Origin: Choristoneura fumiferana
Lineage: Eukaryota; Arthropoda; Insecta; Lepidoptera; Tortricidae
Length of the DNA: 64,000 bases
Assembly: GCF_025370935.1 (NCBI RefSeq)
Contig: NC_133481.1
Span: 5,731,855-5,795,854 of the forward strand
Direction of reading: 5' to 3'
Under the pieces are notes generated by a model. The model had not been told where the DNA came from, searched no databases, and worked only from the letters and a program-made list of their open reading frames with translations. Positions within the stretch are counted from its first letter, which is position 1. Every line of letters begins with the position of its first letter. Both the position numbers and the translations under genes were made by a program. Positions 23,173 to 34,169 of the stretch are shown here, one piece after another.

Positions 23173-23343
23173 CCATCAGCCAAATAAGTGGACTATAAAT
23201 TTTTTAACAAGTTCCTATCAAATGAATATGTAATGTCGCTAAAGTCGAACTTTCAAGTTGACAGACATTAGTTGGCCTTATTGTTTTGTGACATGCAAAC
23301 GATTATCAACTTTAGGGTGGTAGACCACATATTTGGCTGATGG
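23173..23343 (+). mobile_element. Tc1/mariner-like MITE, CCATCAGCC family, copy 1
   Basis: Terminal inverted repeats begin CCATCAGCCAAATAAGTGG and end ATTTGGCTGATGG, flanked by TA at 23171-23172 and 23344-23345. The interior is not palindromic. A 179-bp copy in the opposite orientation lies at 41884-42062. Confidence 0.75.
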
Positions 23344-23799
23344 TACACAACTTAGCGCGACTGAACTATGGAAAAATCACGAATGGTCGATAGAATATTG
23401 TACCGCAAGAGCTGATAAAAGCAGTGATTTTTTATTAAAAAATAAACTAGGTACTACGACTATCAGATAGATGTACCTAAATAAAAGGTTTGCTCATATA
23501 TTTTTGGTCGAGGTTTGTTTTCCTACTTATTGCGGACCAATTTATATATTTAACTTTGACTAAAGACGTGATATATTTTGTCCATTATAAACTGTTCTTT
23601 GTAAATTTGCTAGTTCCATTTATAGCCGCGAAAGTTCAACATACGACACTACTTCTACCAAAACCTCTTAGAATAGAATATAATATAATAGAAATTATTT
23701 ATTCGTGACAAAGTAGCGTAGCATAGCAAAAATATATTTAAAAAAAAAGTTGTAATGTTGTATGTCGTTATTTTTCTATGCTAGACATGGGAGATAAAA

Positions 23800-24180
23800 A
23801 CGTCACGGTGACAAAGTCACCGTGACTCGCCGTCAAAAGGTGTCACAGTGCCTTTTCACAAAAGAACAACGTTACAAAATCACCATACGTGCCTACAGTT
23901 CCTAGCGCCTAGCGCAGTCTCTGTTACTCAAATCACGACGCTGTGAAGTGCTGTGACTGTAACTCGGCTCTAATCGGGTTCAGTCGGGAGTGTTCGGAAG
24001 TGGCGAACAATATCATATGGTGATATGAGTAACAGGCGTGACATAGTCACGTTGAAATAACAGTGGGAAAAAAAACGTTCATTACAGGACCGTGACGTGT
24101 CACAAATATCATGCAGTGACACGAGTAACAGGCGTGACAAAATCATGATGACTTTTCACTGTGACTTTTTTGCACCGGGA
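23800..24180. repeat. Cluster of GTCAC/GTGAC dyads with an internal duplication
   Basis: GTCACGGTGAC (23802-23812) and GTCACCGTGAC (23816-23826) are separated by AAA. Further GTGAC or GTCAC words occur about ten times up to 24185. Two segments of about 43 bases are near copies of each other (about 24008-24050 and 24104-24146; both contain GAGTAACAGGCGTGACA). No gene is present. It may be a repeat element, a dense binding-site array, or both. Confidence 0.5.
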
Positions 24181-24189
24181 TCGTCAGTC

Positions 24190-25655
24190 ACTGATATCAA
24201 AATGTAACGCTTTTCCCCATGTCTACTTTATGCACAATATTTCCGTTCTTATCATCTCATTCCTCCGTAATCCTAATCCACAATCTATACACCCGAATTC
24301 TCTTCTCCATTCCTATAACATTACCTCCAAAAAATATTCTCCATCTCCTTTTTTGCCGACGGATGTCCAGGTGCGATTAGCATCTCTTCCCATATTAAGT
24401 AATTAGTAATCCATTGGGCCGCATAAAGTGGTTCCCTTCATCTTTCCTTGCTGGCTGCTAAATATAAAAGAATTTACTCCCATCGTCTTTGTTTTTGGAC
24501 AAGCTTGCTTATACTCTAATCTAAGGGACAGATACATTTTTGGGCTTCAAACCTACTCGTAGAATGCGTAGGCATTTACCGAACCGTGAGTTACACTTTT
24601 GGCCTCATCTGCCCTTTTGATCAAGTAAGATAAGTGTCAATAGCTTGTAAAAAAAACTAGCTTATATCGGGTAAATGAAATATTCATCCCTTCACAAGCT
24701 TACAAATACTAAAAGAGTGTTAGGTTTTTGTTCGCGACAAAAGCATTTCGAAGGCTCCAGGTGCCGAGATGTGATAATCTCAGTCTTTCCTATTACTTTA
24801 ATATGTTAAGAAGCTAAAAAGAGTCGTGGATCTGTTCTTATTTTAATCAAATGAGTACACATTTTTCTTTGATAGGTCGTCGGAGTGGGAGTATGTTTGC
24901 GCATGTACTACTTGATGCCAAAACAGATCATGTCTTCCGTGTTGCAATTTACAGGGAATTCCGAACTGAAAACTTGATTAAATACCTTAACCTTATAGAT
25001 TTTTCTCATTAGTACTCATAATCACTTTTGCGTTTTTAATTACATAAATATCTACTTACAGATAAATCTATTAAAAATGTAAACTCCTCTAATCTGTTTC
25101 ACCAATGTTGTTACGTGTATTGAACGAGGTTTTCTTTGTTTTATTTTAATAGCCGGACTACTACTACTAGGTACTGAATATTCTATTGTGACCTTTTCTG
25201 GTAATTTAATCTTTTGTTTACCTGTTTACCTCTAGTAAGTAAGTCTTCATTTATGTGAATTAAATCTTGTTTTGTTGTTGTGTTTCCAAACAGAACGATT
25301 ATAACAGTAAATGTAAGTATTGTTACACTTTCCACAAATCCCTACACAATTATTAATCGCTTACTTGTAGACAGTTAGATTTTTCTTAAATTCGTGTCTA
25401 TTATTGGCTTTCCAAAGATAGACAACTTGACCACTAAAGGAAATCATTTTAAAATATTTCCTTGAGAATTTCCTCAAATAAATAGTCAGATATTTAACCG
25501 CCTGCTAATGAGAGGTATTGAAATCAACTCGTCAAAATTTACAACCAAGGTCTTGAGAATACTTGAAGGTAATACCGGGAAGGAAAACGCGACATAGCAA
25601 TTTACAAAGCCGGTGGACGCTTTTGCGTACTTCTCTTGACTTTATGCTCCACGCT
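24190..25655. other. Unassigned DNA
   Basis: No gene or repeat recognised. The frame at 24161-24406 has no domain. Confidence 0.25.
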
Positions 25656-25659
25656 TCTA

Positions 25660-26513
25660 TATTAATTCGCATAAATTAATTTTCCTAATTGAAATTGGCA
25701 TAACGTTATTTCGCATAACTTTAATTCGCATAACTGAATACGCATAATCTGGATTGGCAAAACGGTAAGTTGGCATAAATTTAATTAGCATAACATGTTT
25801 TGCATAATTATAAAAGAGTATAAACATAAAATGATTATTTTAATGAAATTGTAAATTTTATTTGTCAAACAATATTATATATAGTATTACATTGAGGGAA
25901 AAAATATTGCTAAAAGTAAAATAATTATTGAAAATATAAACTGAAATATAGATGCACAGTAAAACCAGAAAAATAAGACCATACGCTACACCACTGATGG
26001 CCAACGGTACCGACACGAATTTCCCCTATGCACCTCATATCTCAGCTTGTTTGTTTCTTATTTAGCCACTTAAGCAGTGACGCTAGCGACATCTATGCCG
26101 TAGCCCTCATCGAGAAACTTTTTCGGCACTCCATTGGAACTAACCGCTCACCCGGACAAGAGATATCGTTACTAAGCAATCAAATTAAGATAATTAATCT
26201 AATAATTAATAATAAAATAATAATATCTAAAAAAATAATTATGATTATCTACGCTACGTTTCGCTCCCGCCTCAGCCTTCTGAACCTAACCGAGTCGGTT
26301 TTGCCCTGAACAAGATAATTCACTCGATTGATAAAATATTACGAATTCATTTTATAACAGTTTAAGTTATAGTTAATAATGTTTTATGCATATTTCAATT
26401 ATGCGGATTCATTATTATGCTGAATAAGTGTTATGTTTTTTGATAATTATGCAAGTTCGCTGTTATGCACAATTATGTTATGCTAAATCTGTTATGCGAA
26501 ATAAGGGGCACCC
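25660..26513 (-). mobile_element. Foldback-like element, family 1, copy 2 carrying a SINE
   Basis: In reverse it shares both arms and the core of 11937-12632: GGGTGCCCCTTATTTCGCAT at one end, CCGAATTAATATAG-type at the other, and ACCGAGTCGGTT in the core. It is longer because a family 2 SINE lies inside (25930-26090) and extra AT-rich sequence follows the SINE. Flanks TGCTCCACG (about 25648) and TGCTTCACG (about 26516) match at 8 of 9 bases, in keeping with a 9-bp target duplication. Confidence 0.65.
25930..26090 (-). mobile_element. SINE family 2, copy lacking the B-box region
   Basis: The tail side (AAACTGAAATATAGATGCAC) and 5' side (CAGCTTGTTTGTTTCTTATT) match the 28607-28909 copy in reverse. 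The part that would hold the B box is deleted near 25980. It is inserted in the foldback-like element. Confidence 0.7.
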
Positions 26514-27150
26514 ATTGCTTCACGCCACGGTTACCATTTTCCCAGATTTGTCTATACACGTTATTAATTTTATAACCATCTGAGTTTTAGCAATTATGAT
26601 CAGACGGATGGGTTCTAAGAATCTCAACCTTTCTTCGCTTTAAACTGTTAGGTACATATCCCTAGAGAGTTTATGACGAAGGTCACAAGAGTAGATTTTT
26701 TTTGAAAATATTAGGTTTCACCACTCATTGATAACTTTTATTGTCTTTTCTGTAAAAATAATTAAGTACAATGTTAACGTCGCTCAGAACTTGTCGATTT
26801 TCTGCATTTTTTTGAATATTCAAATGAGAAAGAAAAAGAAAACCGATTTTCTGTTTCGAGCTCCACACAAAATTAGGAAACTAGTTTAAGTGTATCTAAA
26901 GTAAAAAATATGTAAGGTATTTTGCCGTTTCTTTTTGTTCGCAGGAGTGATATCAGTGATATCACAAATGCGTTGCTGCAACATTTGGGTCGCATTATTA
27001 TGGCGCTGTGAGATCACACTGCACCTTTTGGGTCGCGAGGTCGCGTGACTGTCGGACGCAGCCGTCAGATAGCCTTGCCTTGTGCGAATAACGTATGTTT
27101 TAAATTTATTTTAACCATGTTGTTCATGGTTAATGATGTTTCTTTATCAT
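26514..27150. other. Unassigned DNA
   Basis: No gene recognised. A tight dyad TGATATCAGTGATATCA lies at about 26947-26963. Confidence 0.25.
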
Positions 27151-27159
27151 TTTAGGGCT

Positions 27160-27290
27160 ACACATCGCGCTGTGTCACAAGATAAAGAATACCTGCAGAG
27201 TACAGACAGACATACAGACATTGGCGTCAAACTTATAACACCCCTCTTTTTGGATCGGGGGTTAAAATTTAAGAAAAAGTTCCGTCATAA
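27160..27290 (-). repeat. Dispersed repeat, family H (diverged)
   Basis: CGTCAAACTTATAACACCCC and the following TTTTTGGAT-CGGGGGTTA are the reverse of the 35580-35720 sequence (TAACCCCGGATGCC..., GGGGTGTTATAAGCTTGACG). Confidence 0.55.
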
Positions 27291-27420
27291 AACCTTTAAA
27301 AATAATGAAATCTACGTATTGTCCTCTCTGCGTTTGCTATTTAAGTAAGTAGAATATTTACATTCAAATTTCTTTGCATTTAGGGACCGCTGAATACGTA
27401 CGAAATACTAGCTATATACG

Positions 27421-27565
27421 TACAATACAATACAATAACTCTTTATTGCACACCAACACATAGTAAGCAGTACAGGAACACACAGGTATATACACATAAA
27501 TTTTCTGAGGTAAGCAATAGGCGGCCTTATCGCTTCAGAGCGATCTCTTCCAGACAATCTTTACA
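27421..27565 (-). mobile_element. LINE 3'-end fragment (TACAA-tail family)
   Basis: A (TACAA)n run is followed by TACTCTTTATTGCACACC-like sequence and AATAGGCGGCCTTATCGCTT. In reverse this is a retrotransposon 3' end with an AATAAAGA-type signal before its simple tail. The same start occurs split at 54860-54889 and 55530-55575. Confidence 0.6.
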
Positions 27566-27734
27566 ATACCTACCTACTTAATGAGAATATTTAAAAACAT
27601 ACACGCATGCAGAACTAGGTAAACAGACTAATCGATATAAATACTAATCTGACTGTGTCTTATTTTCATGCCATTTCAAGTACAGAAATCGATGCAAGTT
27701 GTTTTGATTTGTATTGTCAGTCGAAGGATTAAAA

Positions 27735-28316
27735 AAGCGGCCAAGTGCGAGTCAGACTCGCCCATGAAGGGTTCCGTAGCAGCAAGTAACATAATATAAA
27801 AGTTCTTCGTTTATTGAATGAAAGGTAAATTGCGGTTTACGATTTATGACGTATAAAAAAACCACTTAGTAGATCTCGTTCAAACCAATTTTCGATGGAA
27901 GTTTACATGGTAATGTACATCATATATATTTTTTTAGTTTTATCATTCTCTTATTTTAGGAGTTATAGGGGGGGGGGGGGACACACATTTTACCACCTTG
28001 GAGTGTCTCTCGCGCAAACTATTCAGATTAGAAAAAAATGATATGAGAAATCTCAATATCATTTTTGAAGACCTATCCATAGACCTATCCGTACGTGTGG
28101 GGGTACGGGTTTGATGAAAAAAAATTGAGTTTCAGTTTAAGTATGGGGAACCCCCAAAATTTATTGTTTTTATTTTTTCTATTTTTGTGTGAAAATCTTA
28201 AAGCGGTTCGGAAAAAAAGTGGCTGTGACATACGGACGGACAGACAGACAGACAGACATGACGAATCTATAAGGGTTCCGTTTTTTGCCATTTGGCTACG
28301 GAACCCTAAAAAGTGC
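27735..28316 (+). repeat. Dispersed repeat, family I, long copy
   Basis: It begins GCGGCCAAGTGCGAGTCAGA and ends GGCTACGGAACCCTAAAAAG, with a GACA run (28238-28259) near the end. The interior has a 13-base run of G (27968-27980). Related pieces lie at 38205, 44518, 44780, 45945, 46133 and 54610. No ORF with a known domain. The class is undetermined. Confidence 0.65.
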
Positions 28317-28606
28317 CGTTGCAAAGTTTAACGCAAAATAGTAACATGATCTGTGAGCTGTATACTGTATAGCTGAAGACAAGTATGTATTTACAATTGC
28401 ATCAGGCGCCAGGAACGTTCGGAAAATCCCAGTAAAATCCTAGTATGCATCAATTTTACTAGCGACAGAAATATTGTCAAGGCCATACCATTAGCCGAGA
28501 TGCGTGTACCTATGTAATATGCCTTGGGATCATCATGCCGGAAGATGCTGCCCATTGAAGTATGTCAGGGGCATTGTAAAGGAGACTCCTTAAACGAAAT
28601 TTAAAC

Positions 28607-28909
28607 TCACCTCTCGCTCTCGCTAGTGTTGCTGCTTAAGTGACTAAATAAGAAACAAACAAGCTGAGATATGTGGTGCATAGGAGAAATTCGTGTCTGT
28701 ACCGCTGTCCATTGGTGGTGTAGCGGTATAGCACGCGGCACGGAATGCCGAGGACCTGGGTTCGATTCCCAGCACTGGTCTTATTTTTCTGATTTTTCTG
28801 TGCATCTATATTTCAGTTTGTATTTTCAATATCGGTTTTACGGGATGACCGTAAAAGTAACAAAAATTTGAAGATGAAATAAATATACAAAAAGATTCCA
28901 AAAACCAAC
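28607..28909 (+). mobile_element. tRNA-derived SINE, family 2, full-length copy
   Basis: A 303-bp element. Its leader (GCTGCTTAAGTGACTAAATA) precedes the tRNA-like part, which has the B box GGTTCGATTCC at 28759-28769. The body includes TTATTTTTCTGATTTTTCTG and the tail ends with AAAAGATTCCAAAAACCAAC. A perfect 12-bp target duplication CGAAATTTAAAC flanks it (28595-28606 and 28910-28921), so both ends are known. It serves as reference for the damaged copies at 4926, 5147, 15262 and 25930. Confidence 0.9.
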
Positions 28910-28921
28910 CGAAATTTAAAC

Positions 28922-29535
28922 CTCATCATGTGATGAAAATGTTACGTCGCCATCATCCGGATGTCATCCAGTTTAACAAAGCTTCTCCCTTAAAACACGA
29001 CAGTTAAAGACAACTTGCTATCTACATCCACCGATTGCCTAAAACTCTTGCGACCAAGGGCGTTGCCAAAAGCAATGCCAGCTACCCCCATCTCCCTCCT
29101 ATCCTTAGACTTTCTGAATGTTTAATCGCACTCCTATATCGTGTACATGAACTCAAAATAATCCACCATGTTAACTCAGACCTACCAGAAATTGAATGCA
29201 GCCTAGATCAAAATGGGGAATTATTTTGTGTTCATATACTCTTGCTCTAGGATCGTGCGAAGTTTTTGATTATAAAACATTAGTTAGCAGAAGAGTTACT
29301 TATTTATTGAGACAAAATTCTCAGAAATTTGTTATCGCAACGCTACTTTGACCTTAGCTATCTGGGCCGTCCCCCGACTCAGGCTAATCAAATCTTTATC
29401 TTCCACGATTAATGGCAATGTAGAAATGCTTGGAAAATATTAAACAACTTTATGTACCAAAAGCTTAAACTATTTAGTTTATGAATGTCGCAAACTATCG
29501 TGAGAAGTAATTTGACTACCTCAACTTCTATGATG
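28922..29535. other. Unassigned DNA
   Basis: No gene or repeat recognised. Confidence 0.25.
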
Positions 29536-29537
29536 TA

Positions 29538-29673
29538 CAGTGAAGGGCAAAGATATCGACACGGCCAAAGTTGCAAAAATATGTACTTATACACGGCCTT
29601 AATGTTAAGTGCATAAAGTCGTGTATACATATTTTTGTAACTTTGGCCGTGTCGATATCTTTGCCCTTGACTG
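29538..29673. mobile_element. Tc1/mariner-like palindromic MITE
   Basis: A 136-bp near-perfect palindrome: the left end CAGTGAAGGGCAAAGATATC and the right end GATATCTTTGCCCTTGACTG pair, and the arms extend about 55 bases each. TA flanks both sides (29536-29537, 29674-29675). The RNA would fold into a long hairpin. Confidence 0.85.
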
Positions 29674-29911
29674 TACTCAACTGCATGGGTAAAAATCAAA
29701 TGTGCACAAGTACTTGACATGGGTAAATCCAGGTTAAAACTTACTATTGTTGGTACGAGTTTCCGATCACGGGCCCAAGGGGGTCATTTGAAAAGCATTT
29801 AAGGGACCAAAGCCAACATGAAGAGGCTTTTGGTACCTTATAATATAAAAATGAGATAAAAATAAATGGACAAAGGATATAACAGAATGGACTCCTAGGT
29901 TTCAGACAAAT

Positions 29912-30210
29912 GCTTTTTTTTTATTATTCGACTGGATGGCAAACGAGCAAGTGGGTCTCCTGATGGTAAGAGATCACCACCGCCGATAGACACCTGAAAC
30001 ACCAGGGGGATTGCAGATGCGTTGCCAACCTAGAGGCCTAAGATGGGATACTTCAAGTGCCAGTAATTTCACCGGCTGTCTTACTCTCCACGCCGAAACA
30101 CAACAGTGCAAGCACTGCTGCTTCACGGCAGGATTAGCGAGCAAGATGGTGGTAGCAATCCAGGCGGACCTTGCACAAGGTCCTACCACCTGCAGCCTGG
30201 TCTGACAAAA
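29912..30210 (+). repeat. Dispersed repeat, family J, long copy
   Basis: It starts TTATTATTCGACTGGATGGC and holds CACGCCGAAACACAACAGTG and GGTAGCAATCCAGGCGGACC. A reverse copy starts near 63915 and runs off the window end; a 5' fragment is at 11105. Open frames on both strands lack a known domain. Probably a retroelement fragment. Confidence 0.6.
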
Positions 30211-31200
30211 TTAAAAAATAGCAGGGCCATTATGGCAGAGAACAGCAATAATAAGGGAGTATAAAAAGTTGAAAGAGGCCTTTGTGTCACAAAGACACGC
30301 CGACACGTAAACTATAAAACTAGTATAATATTATTGTAAAAAGGCTATAAAAAATATGTAGGTATAAAAGTCAGATGGGCGTTAACTATGGAGATGTATA
30401 CCCCAATACACTATAGCAAGTGTGCTAGCGGATAGCCCTCCAGAGTTGCCAAACTATATTGCCAGGCAGGAAGCGACAGAAATCGGCTATGGGGTTGGGA
30501 TGTGGTGGACAGGATTACTAGGCTATGGGGTGAGATAACAGACACCTAACTATTTAAATTTCTCGCAAATGTTACCAAAACTTCTTATAAAATATTATTT
30601 TAATCGAAAGAATACTTATTTTTGTCAAATCTGCTCACAAAATGTCACTAGGATCGGTTAAAAATTGTGTCATTTGCAGAAAATAAGCACCTTTCAAGTG
30701 TGTCCCAAACTTTTATGTGGAAAATATGTCCCAGGTGCGCTAGAAATAAAAAAAAACATTCATACTAAAATGTATAGTAAGTAAGTATAGATATTTGGGA
30801 AATTTGGATGTAAGTATGTGTTATCCAACCTAGGACAGAAACTCGGTCAATTACTGTCAGAAGGCATAAAATAATATATATATAAAATAGTAATAGTATA
30901 AAATTTTGGACAAAATTCGGTCTACAATATTTGAAGACAAGTTACATAGGGAAGTAGGTACATTGCAAGTACTCGTACTCGTATAAAGGCACGCACTTGA
31001 TAAAAATTGTTGCTTAAATACTAACTAACATTACCATTCATTAGCATTGCTATCTTTTAATATGGAAGCTGAATGTAAATGGGTATAATGAAGCTAAAGA
31101 TGAACGCATAAGGATCTCATGAACGATCGTCCATTGTTCTCGGCTGCCTCCTTTTATCCAATTCACAGTCAATAAGTTTTTCCGCTTACTCACTCGTACG
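30211..31200. other. Unassigned DNA upstream of the MBF2-family gene
   Basis: No gene recognised. A GTATAAAGGC box at 30981-30990 is a possible TATA box but lies over 300 bases from the start codon. No canonical initiator was found at the expected distance. Confidence 0.25.
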
Positions 31201-31323
31201 TACCTACGCAAAACGTAAACAAGCAAAGTGACCAGAGCGATCGCGAACTAGCCAGTCGTCCGTCAGCAGCTGCCGAGGCTATACTTTAAATTAACATATT
31301 TCGTAACAGTAAAGTTTGACATA

Positions 31324-31515
31324 ATGAAGACCGCCGCCGTCCTCCTCGTCGTTGCGTTATCATGTATCTGTGTCAGCGAGAGCAAGGACCTCATTATAGG
31401 CACAAGTTTCAACAACAGACTTATATTTCAAGAAAAGGCTGAATACAATGCCATCCCGCTGAAGAAGAGAGTAAAGGAGGTGTTTTTCTCCGATCCCGCG
31501 CAACAAATTATTAAG
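31324..31515 (+). CDS. MBF2-family protein, coding exon 1
   Basis: The exon encodes residues 1-64 of a 110-residue protein. The ATG at 31324 has an A at -3. Residues 1-20 form a signal peptide: a K at position 3, then a hydrophobic A-V-L-L-V-V-A-L core, with likely cleavage after S-E-S. The mature part begins K-D-L-I-I-G-T and includes A-I-P-L-K-K-R and a hydrophobic V-F-F, the layout of the N-terminal half of MBF2 (Pfam PF15868) proteins. The exon ends at AAG with donor GTACCC at 31516; splicing to 33743 keeps phase 0. Bombyx MBF2 was described as a transcriptional coactivator that contacts MBF1 and TFIIA. Many family members carry signal peptides and are of unknown function, so a secreted protein is as likely here. 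Without splicing the frame would stop at 31570-31572 and lose the conserved half. Confidence 0.82.
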
Positions 31516-32474
31516 GTACCCCCTAAATTACGTCACGTTACTAAAATTATACCTACTGTCATGCCGCCATAGTCTGAGAAGTTCTACAGTGAATAATTTA
31601 ATAGCCCATCAGTAGTAATGCCAGTGTGGTCAAAATGTAGCAAATGTTACTATTTAATGTAAAAAAGGTTAAGAGCTACTGCTCGGTGGGCAAATTTAAA
31701 CTAATTAAGTACCTCCATTGATTACTTTATATAAGCGTTTCCCACGCATAGAAAAATAGACGCGGTAAGTAATTACTAAAATAGGAATATAATGTATCTT
31801 TTAATTTAGCTCACCCACACAGCAAGGAAGTAAAGCGGTTATAATTAGCCCGACTTTATCTGAAAATATAGAACGGTAGGTAATTATTTACTATAGAATT
31901 AATATAAAAAACGTTTTCACCTCAGCACCTCAAACAGGCAGGTTTTGCTATGAGAAATCAGTGAGCAAAATTCACTCCGTGAGACAAAGTAACTTTTTAA
32001 TTATTTTTTTTAAATGCTGAGTACAGTGTTGGGTCTACTCACTGAATTCCAAATATTTGAACTTTACTTTGATCTGTCATTTCACTTCAACTCGAAAAAA
32101 GCAAGAGATAGGATCAAATTTGTCGATTACAAACTTAAATTAAATTTTTGGTATTAAAAATATATCGAAATATTTCCAAAATGTAAATTATCCCGATCTT
32201 TTAATAAAGTACGCAACCTCGTTGCACGAAAGCCGCTTCTCTTGTTTTTTTTATAAAAGAATTCCGTATACTGCCTCTACAGTATAATTATTATTTGTTA
32301 AATTGAATGATTTTTTAACAAATCTATTTATGTTTATGTAATAGAAATCTTAATAAAAATCATATTTAAAGGTTTAATTGTTCAACCTTTTCAATTACCC
32401 CGAGATGAGGCTTTTTGCAGTATTAAAAAATAAGTGTGACATTAGTACAAGAAGTTAAGATTGCATGTTATGAG

Positions 32475-32849
32475 TATGCGATTTGTATTGTAGCTACTGG
32501 ACTCTTTTTATGGTTTTAAATGTAATTATTATATTTGATAATAATCGGATTCTATTTTAAAAAAATGTGTTTGTTTTGTAAACAGGTAGGTAGGTATATG
32601 TGGTTTTATTCTTATGTTACATTTAAATTATGTTCTCGCTGCTGAGGTGAAAAATTGTATGTGTCACACGAGACCAAAGTTTTTTTGCATCTCGTGTATT
32701 TCAATCCCTTGCTGATCTCAGGATTCTAACCTAGAATCACTCGCTAACGCTCGTGATTCAATTATAGAATCCTTCGCTTACTCGGGATTCAAAATCAACA
32801 CTCGCAACAAAAAACAACTTTGCTCTCTTGTTGCACAAATAACTATTAT
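32475..32849 (+). repeat. Dispersed repeat, family E, copy 2, inside the MBF2-family intron
   Basis: It is identical by eye to 9646-10015 except for one extra A and one extra GTAG unit. It lies in the same orientation as the host gene, within the 2227-bp intron (31516-33742). No other repeat was recognised in that intron. Confidence 0.8.
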
Positions 32850-33742
32850 TTTGGCTATTTTGATTTTTTGGCTATTTGTAATTTGAATTTGAATTGGTTA
32901 TTATAAAAAACACTTACAATTTTGTTATTATGAAATTAATAATGGTATCGTAGGGGTACTCTCGAGTTGCTTTTAAATTTAAATTTATACCTAATATTAA
33001 GTATTAACGTTGAATGTTTTGTTACATTTTAGGTCAAGTGTATTTGGTTATTTACACGGAATAAATAGTGAAATAATTATACTCAAATATTCGTATTTAG
33101 TAAATGTGGTATTCGTTACGTCACTATACTCTTGAGTATTAAAGAATAGATGACAAAACCCGTACAAATCGTTTAAAGAATGACTAAGCAATGGAAACAC
33201 AATTTTCTCATTAATAGGTACTTAAGACAAGATCTTATCCTATGTTTCTCCGTCGTATAGTTTGTTATTTAACCTCCATACACTTAAACCATATTTTCAT
33301 TCGTTGAACCATATTTTTTCCTTTTCCTTGAAAACACAATATAGTCAAAGATCAGGAAATATCTACCAATATCGACACAGGAAAGTCGTTAGGTAAAAAA
33401 TATAAGGAAAACCATATTATCTGATTTAATAGATACTCATAAAAATAAGTCTACGATTGTTTACTAATTTTACTTTTTATTTACTTGTTTAAGTACTTAT
33501 GTTTCTTTGTTTTTGTTTCAAATACAATGTCACAATACAAATTATCTTGAAATGACTTCGATTATAATAGTCTGATAACAATACAATAATAAAACGCCAC
33601 GACCAAAAGAATATGCTTTAAAAAACCATTTTCAATGAAAATTGTGTTTATAGGTAGTTGTGATGTAGGTACTAGTATTTATAAATGAAGACACGAACTC
33701 TTATTTTGAATTAAACTACTTTATTATTATTATTATTTTCAG

Positions 33743-33883
33743 GGCATCATTGCTCGGGACCTGGATCACACCGAAGCCATTGCAACCGTCACAGCCGGAG
33801 GAGTCGGCTTCTCTTACGCCAACATTCGGCTGAAGAGCGAACGGGGATCCGGTCTGAACTATCAAATTGAAGTCTACGTATAA
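33743..33883 (+). CDS. MBF2-family protein, coding exon 2
   Basis: The exon encodes residues 65-110 and the TAA at 33881-33883. The acceptor is TTATTATTTTCAG ending at 33742. The sequence carries the family's most conserved part: D-H-T-E-A at 72-76, T-A-G-G-V-G-F at 81-87, then Y-A-N-I-R-L-K-S at 89-96 and a G-S-G-L-N-Y-Q-I-E-V-Y ending at residue 109. Family members usually end with such an aromatic V-Y or I-Y. The total of 110 residues is in the usual range, and no frame break is seen, so the gene looks intact. No paralogue is found elsewhere in the window, although family members often occur in clusters. A polyadenylation signal candidate follows at 34003. Confidence 0.85.
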   Translation, partial: GIIARDLDHTEAIATVTAGGVGFSYANIRLKSERGSGLNYQIEVYV

Positions 33884-34002
33884 AATCATTCGATCAATGC
33901 CATGTACAAACCAGGATAAGGCTTAATTCCCTTGCTTGAACTTGAAAAAAAGAAGGAATACATTTTTGCTGTTAAGATTTTTGCAGTAAAATTTTAGATT
34001 TG

Positions 34003-34008
34003 ATTAAA
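34003..34008 (+). terminator. Candidate polyadenylation signal ATTAAA
   Basis: ATTAAA lies 120 bases after the MBF2-family stop codon. A canonical AATAAA occurs later at 34161-34166. Which is used cannot be told from sequence. Confidence 0.35.
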
Positions 34009-34169
34009 AGTATTACTCGTATCTAGCTAAAAAATATTTTATAACCTGAACCTGCAACAAACAAAGACTTTCGAACAAACAGAAAAACGTGAAGCATAAG
34101 ATTCCGACAAAAAGTATTTATAAGAGGACAATAGTAATTAAGTAGCAGTGGGTAGGTAAAATAAACATA

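Noticed and set aside
28238..28259. GACA run as an independent microsatellite
   Set aside because: It lies at the same place in several family I copies and is part of that repeat.
28671..28871. 66-codon plus-strand frame
   Set aside because: It lies wholly inside the SINE family 2 copy.
29409..29720. 103-codon minus-strand frame
   Set aside because: It runs through the palindromic MITE at 29538-29673, which accounts for it.
29974..30205. Open frames on both strands
   Set aside because: They lie inside dispersed repeat family J, with no recognisable domain.
31324..31572. Unspliced 82-codon reading frame at the MBF2-family locus
   Set aside because: Reading past 31515 loses the conserved C-terminus; a good donor at 31516 and an in-phase exon at 33743 explain the gene better.
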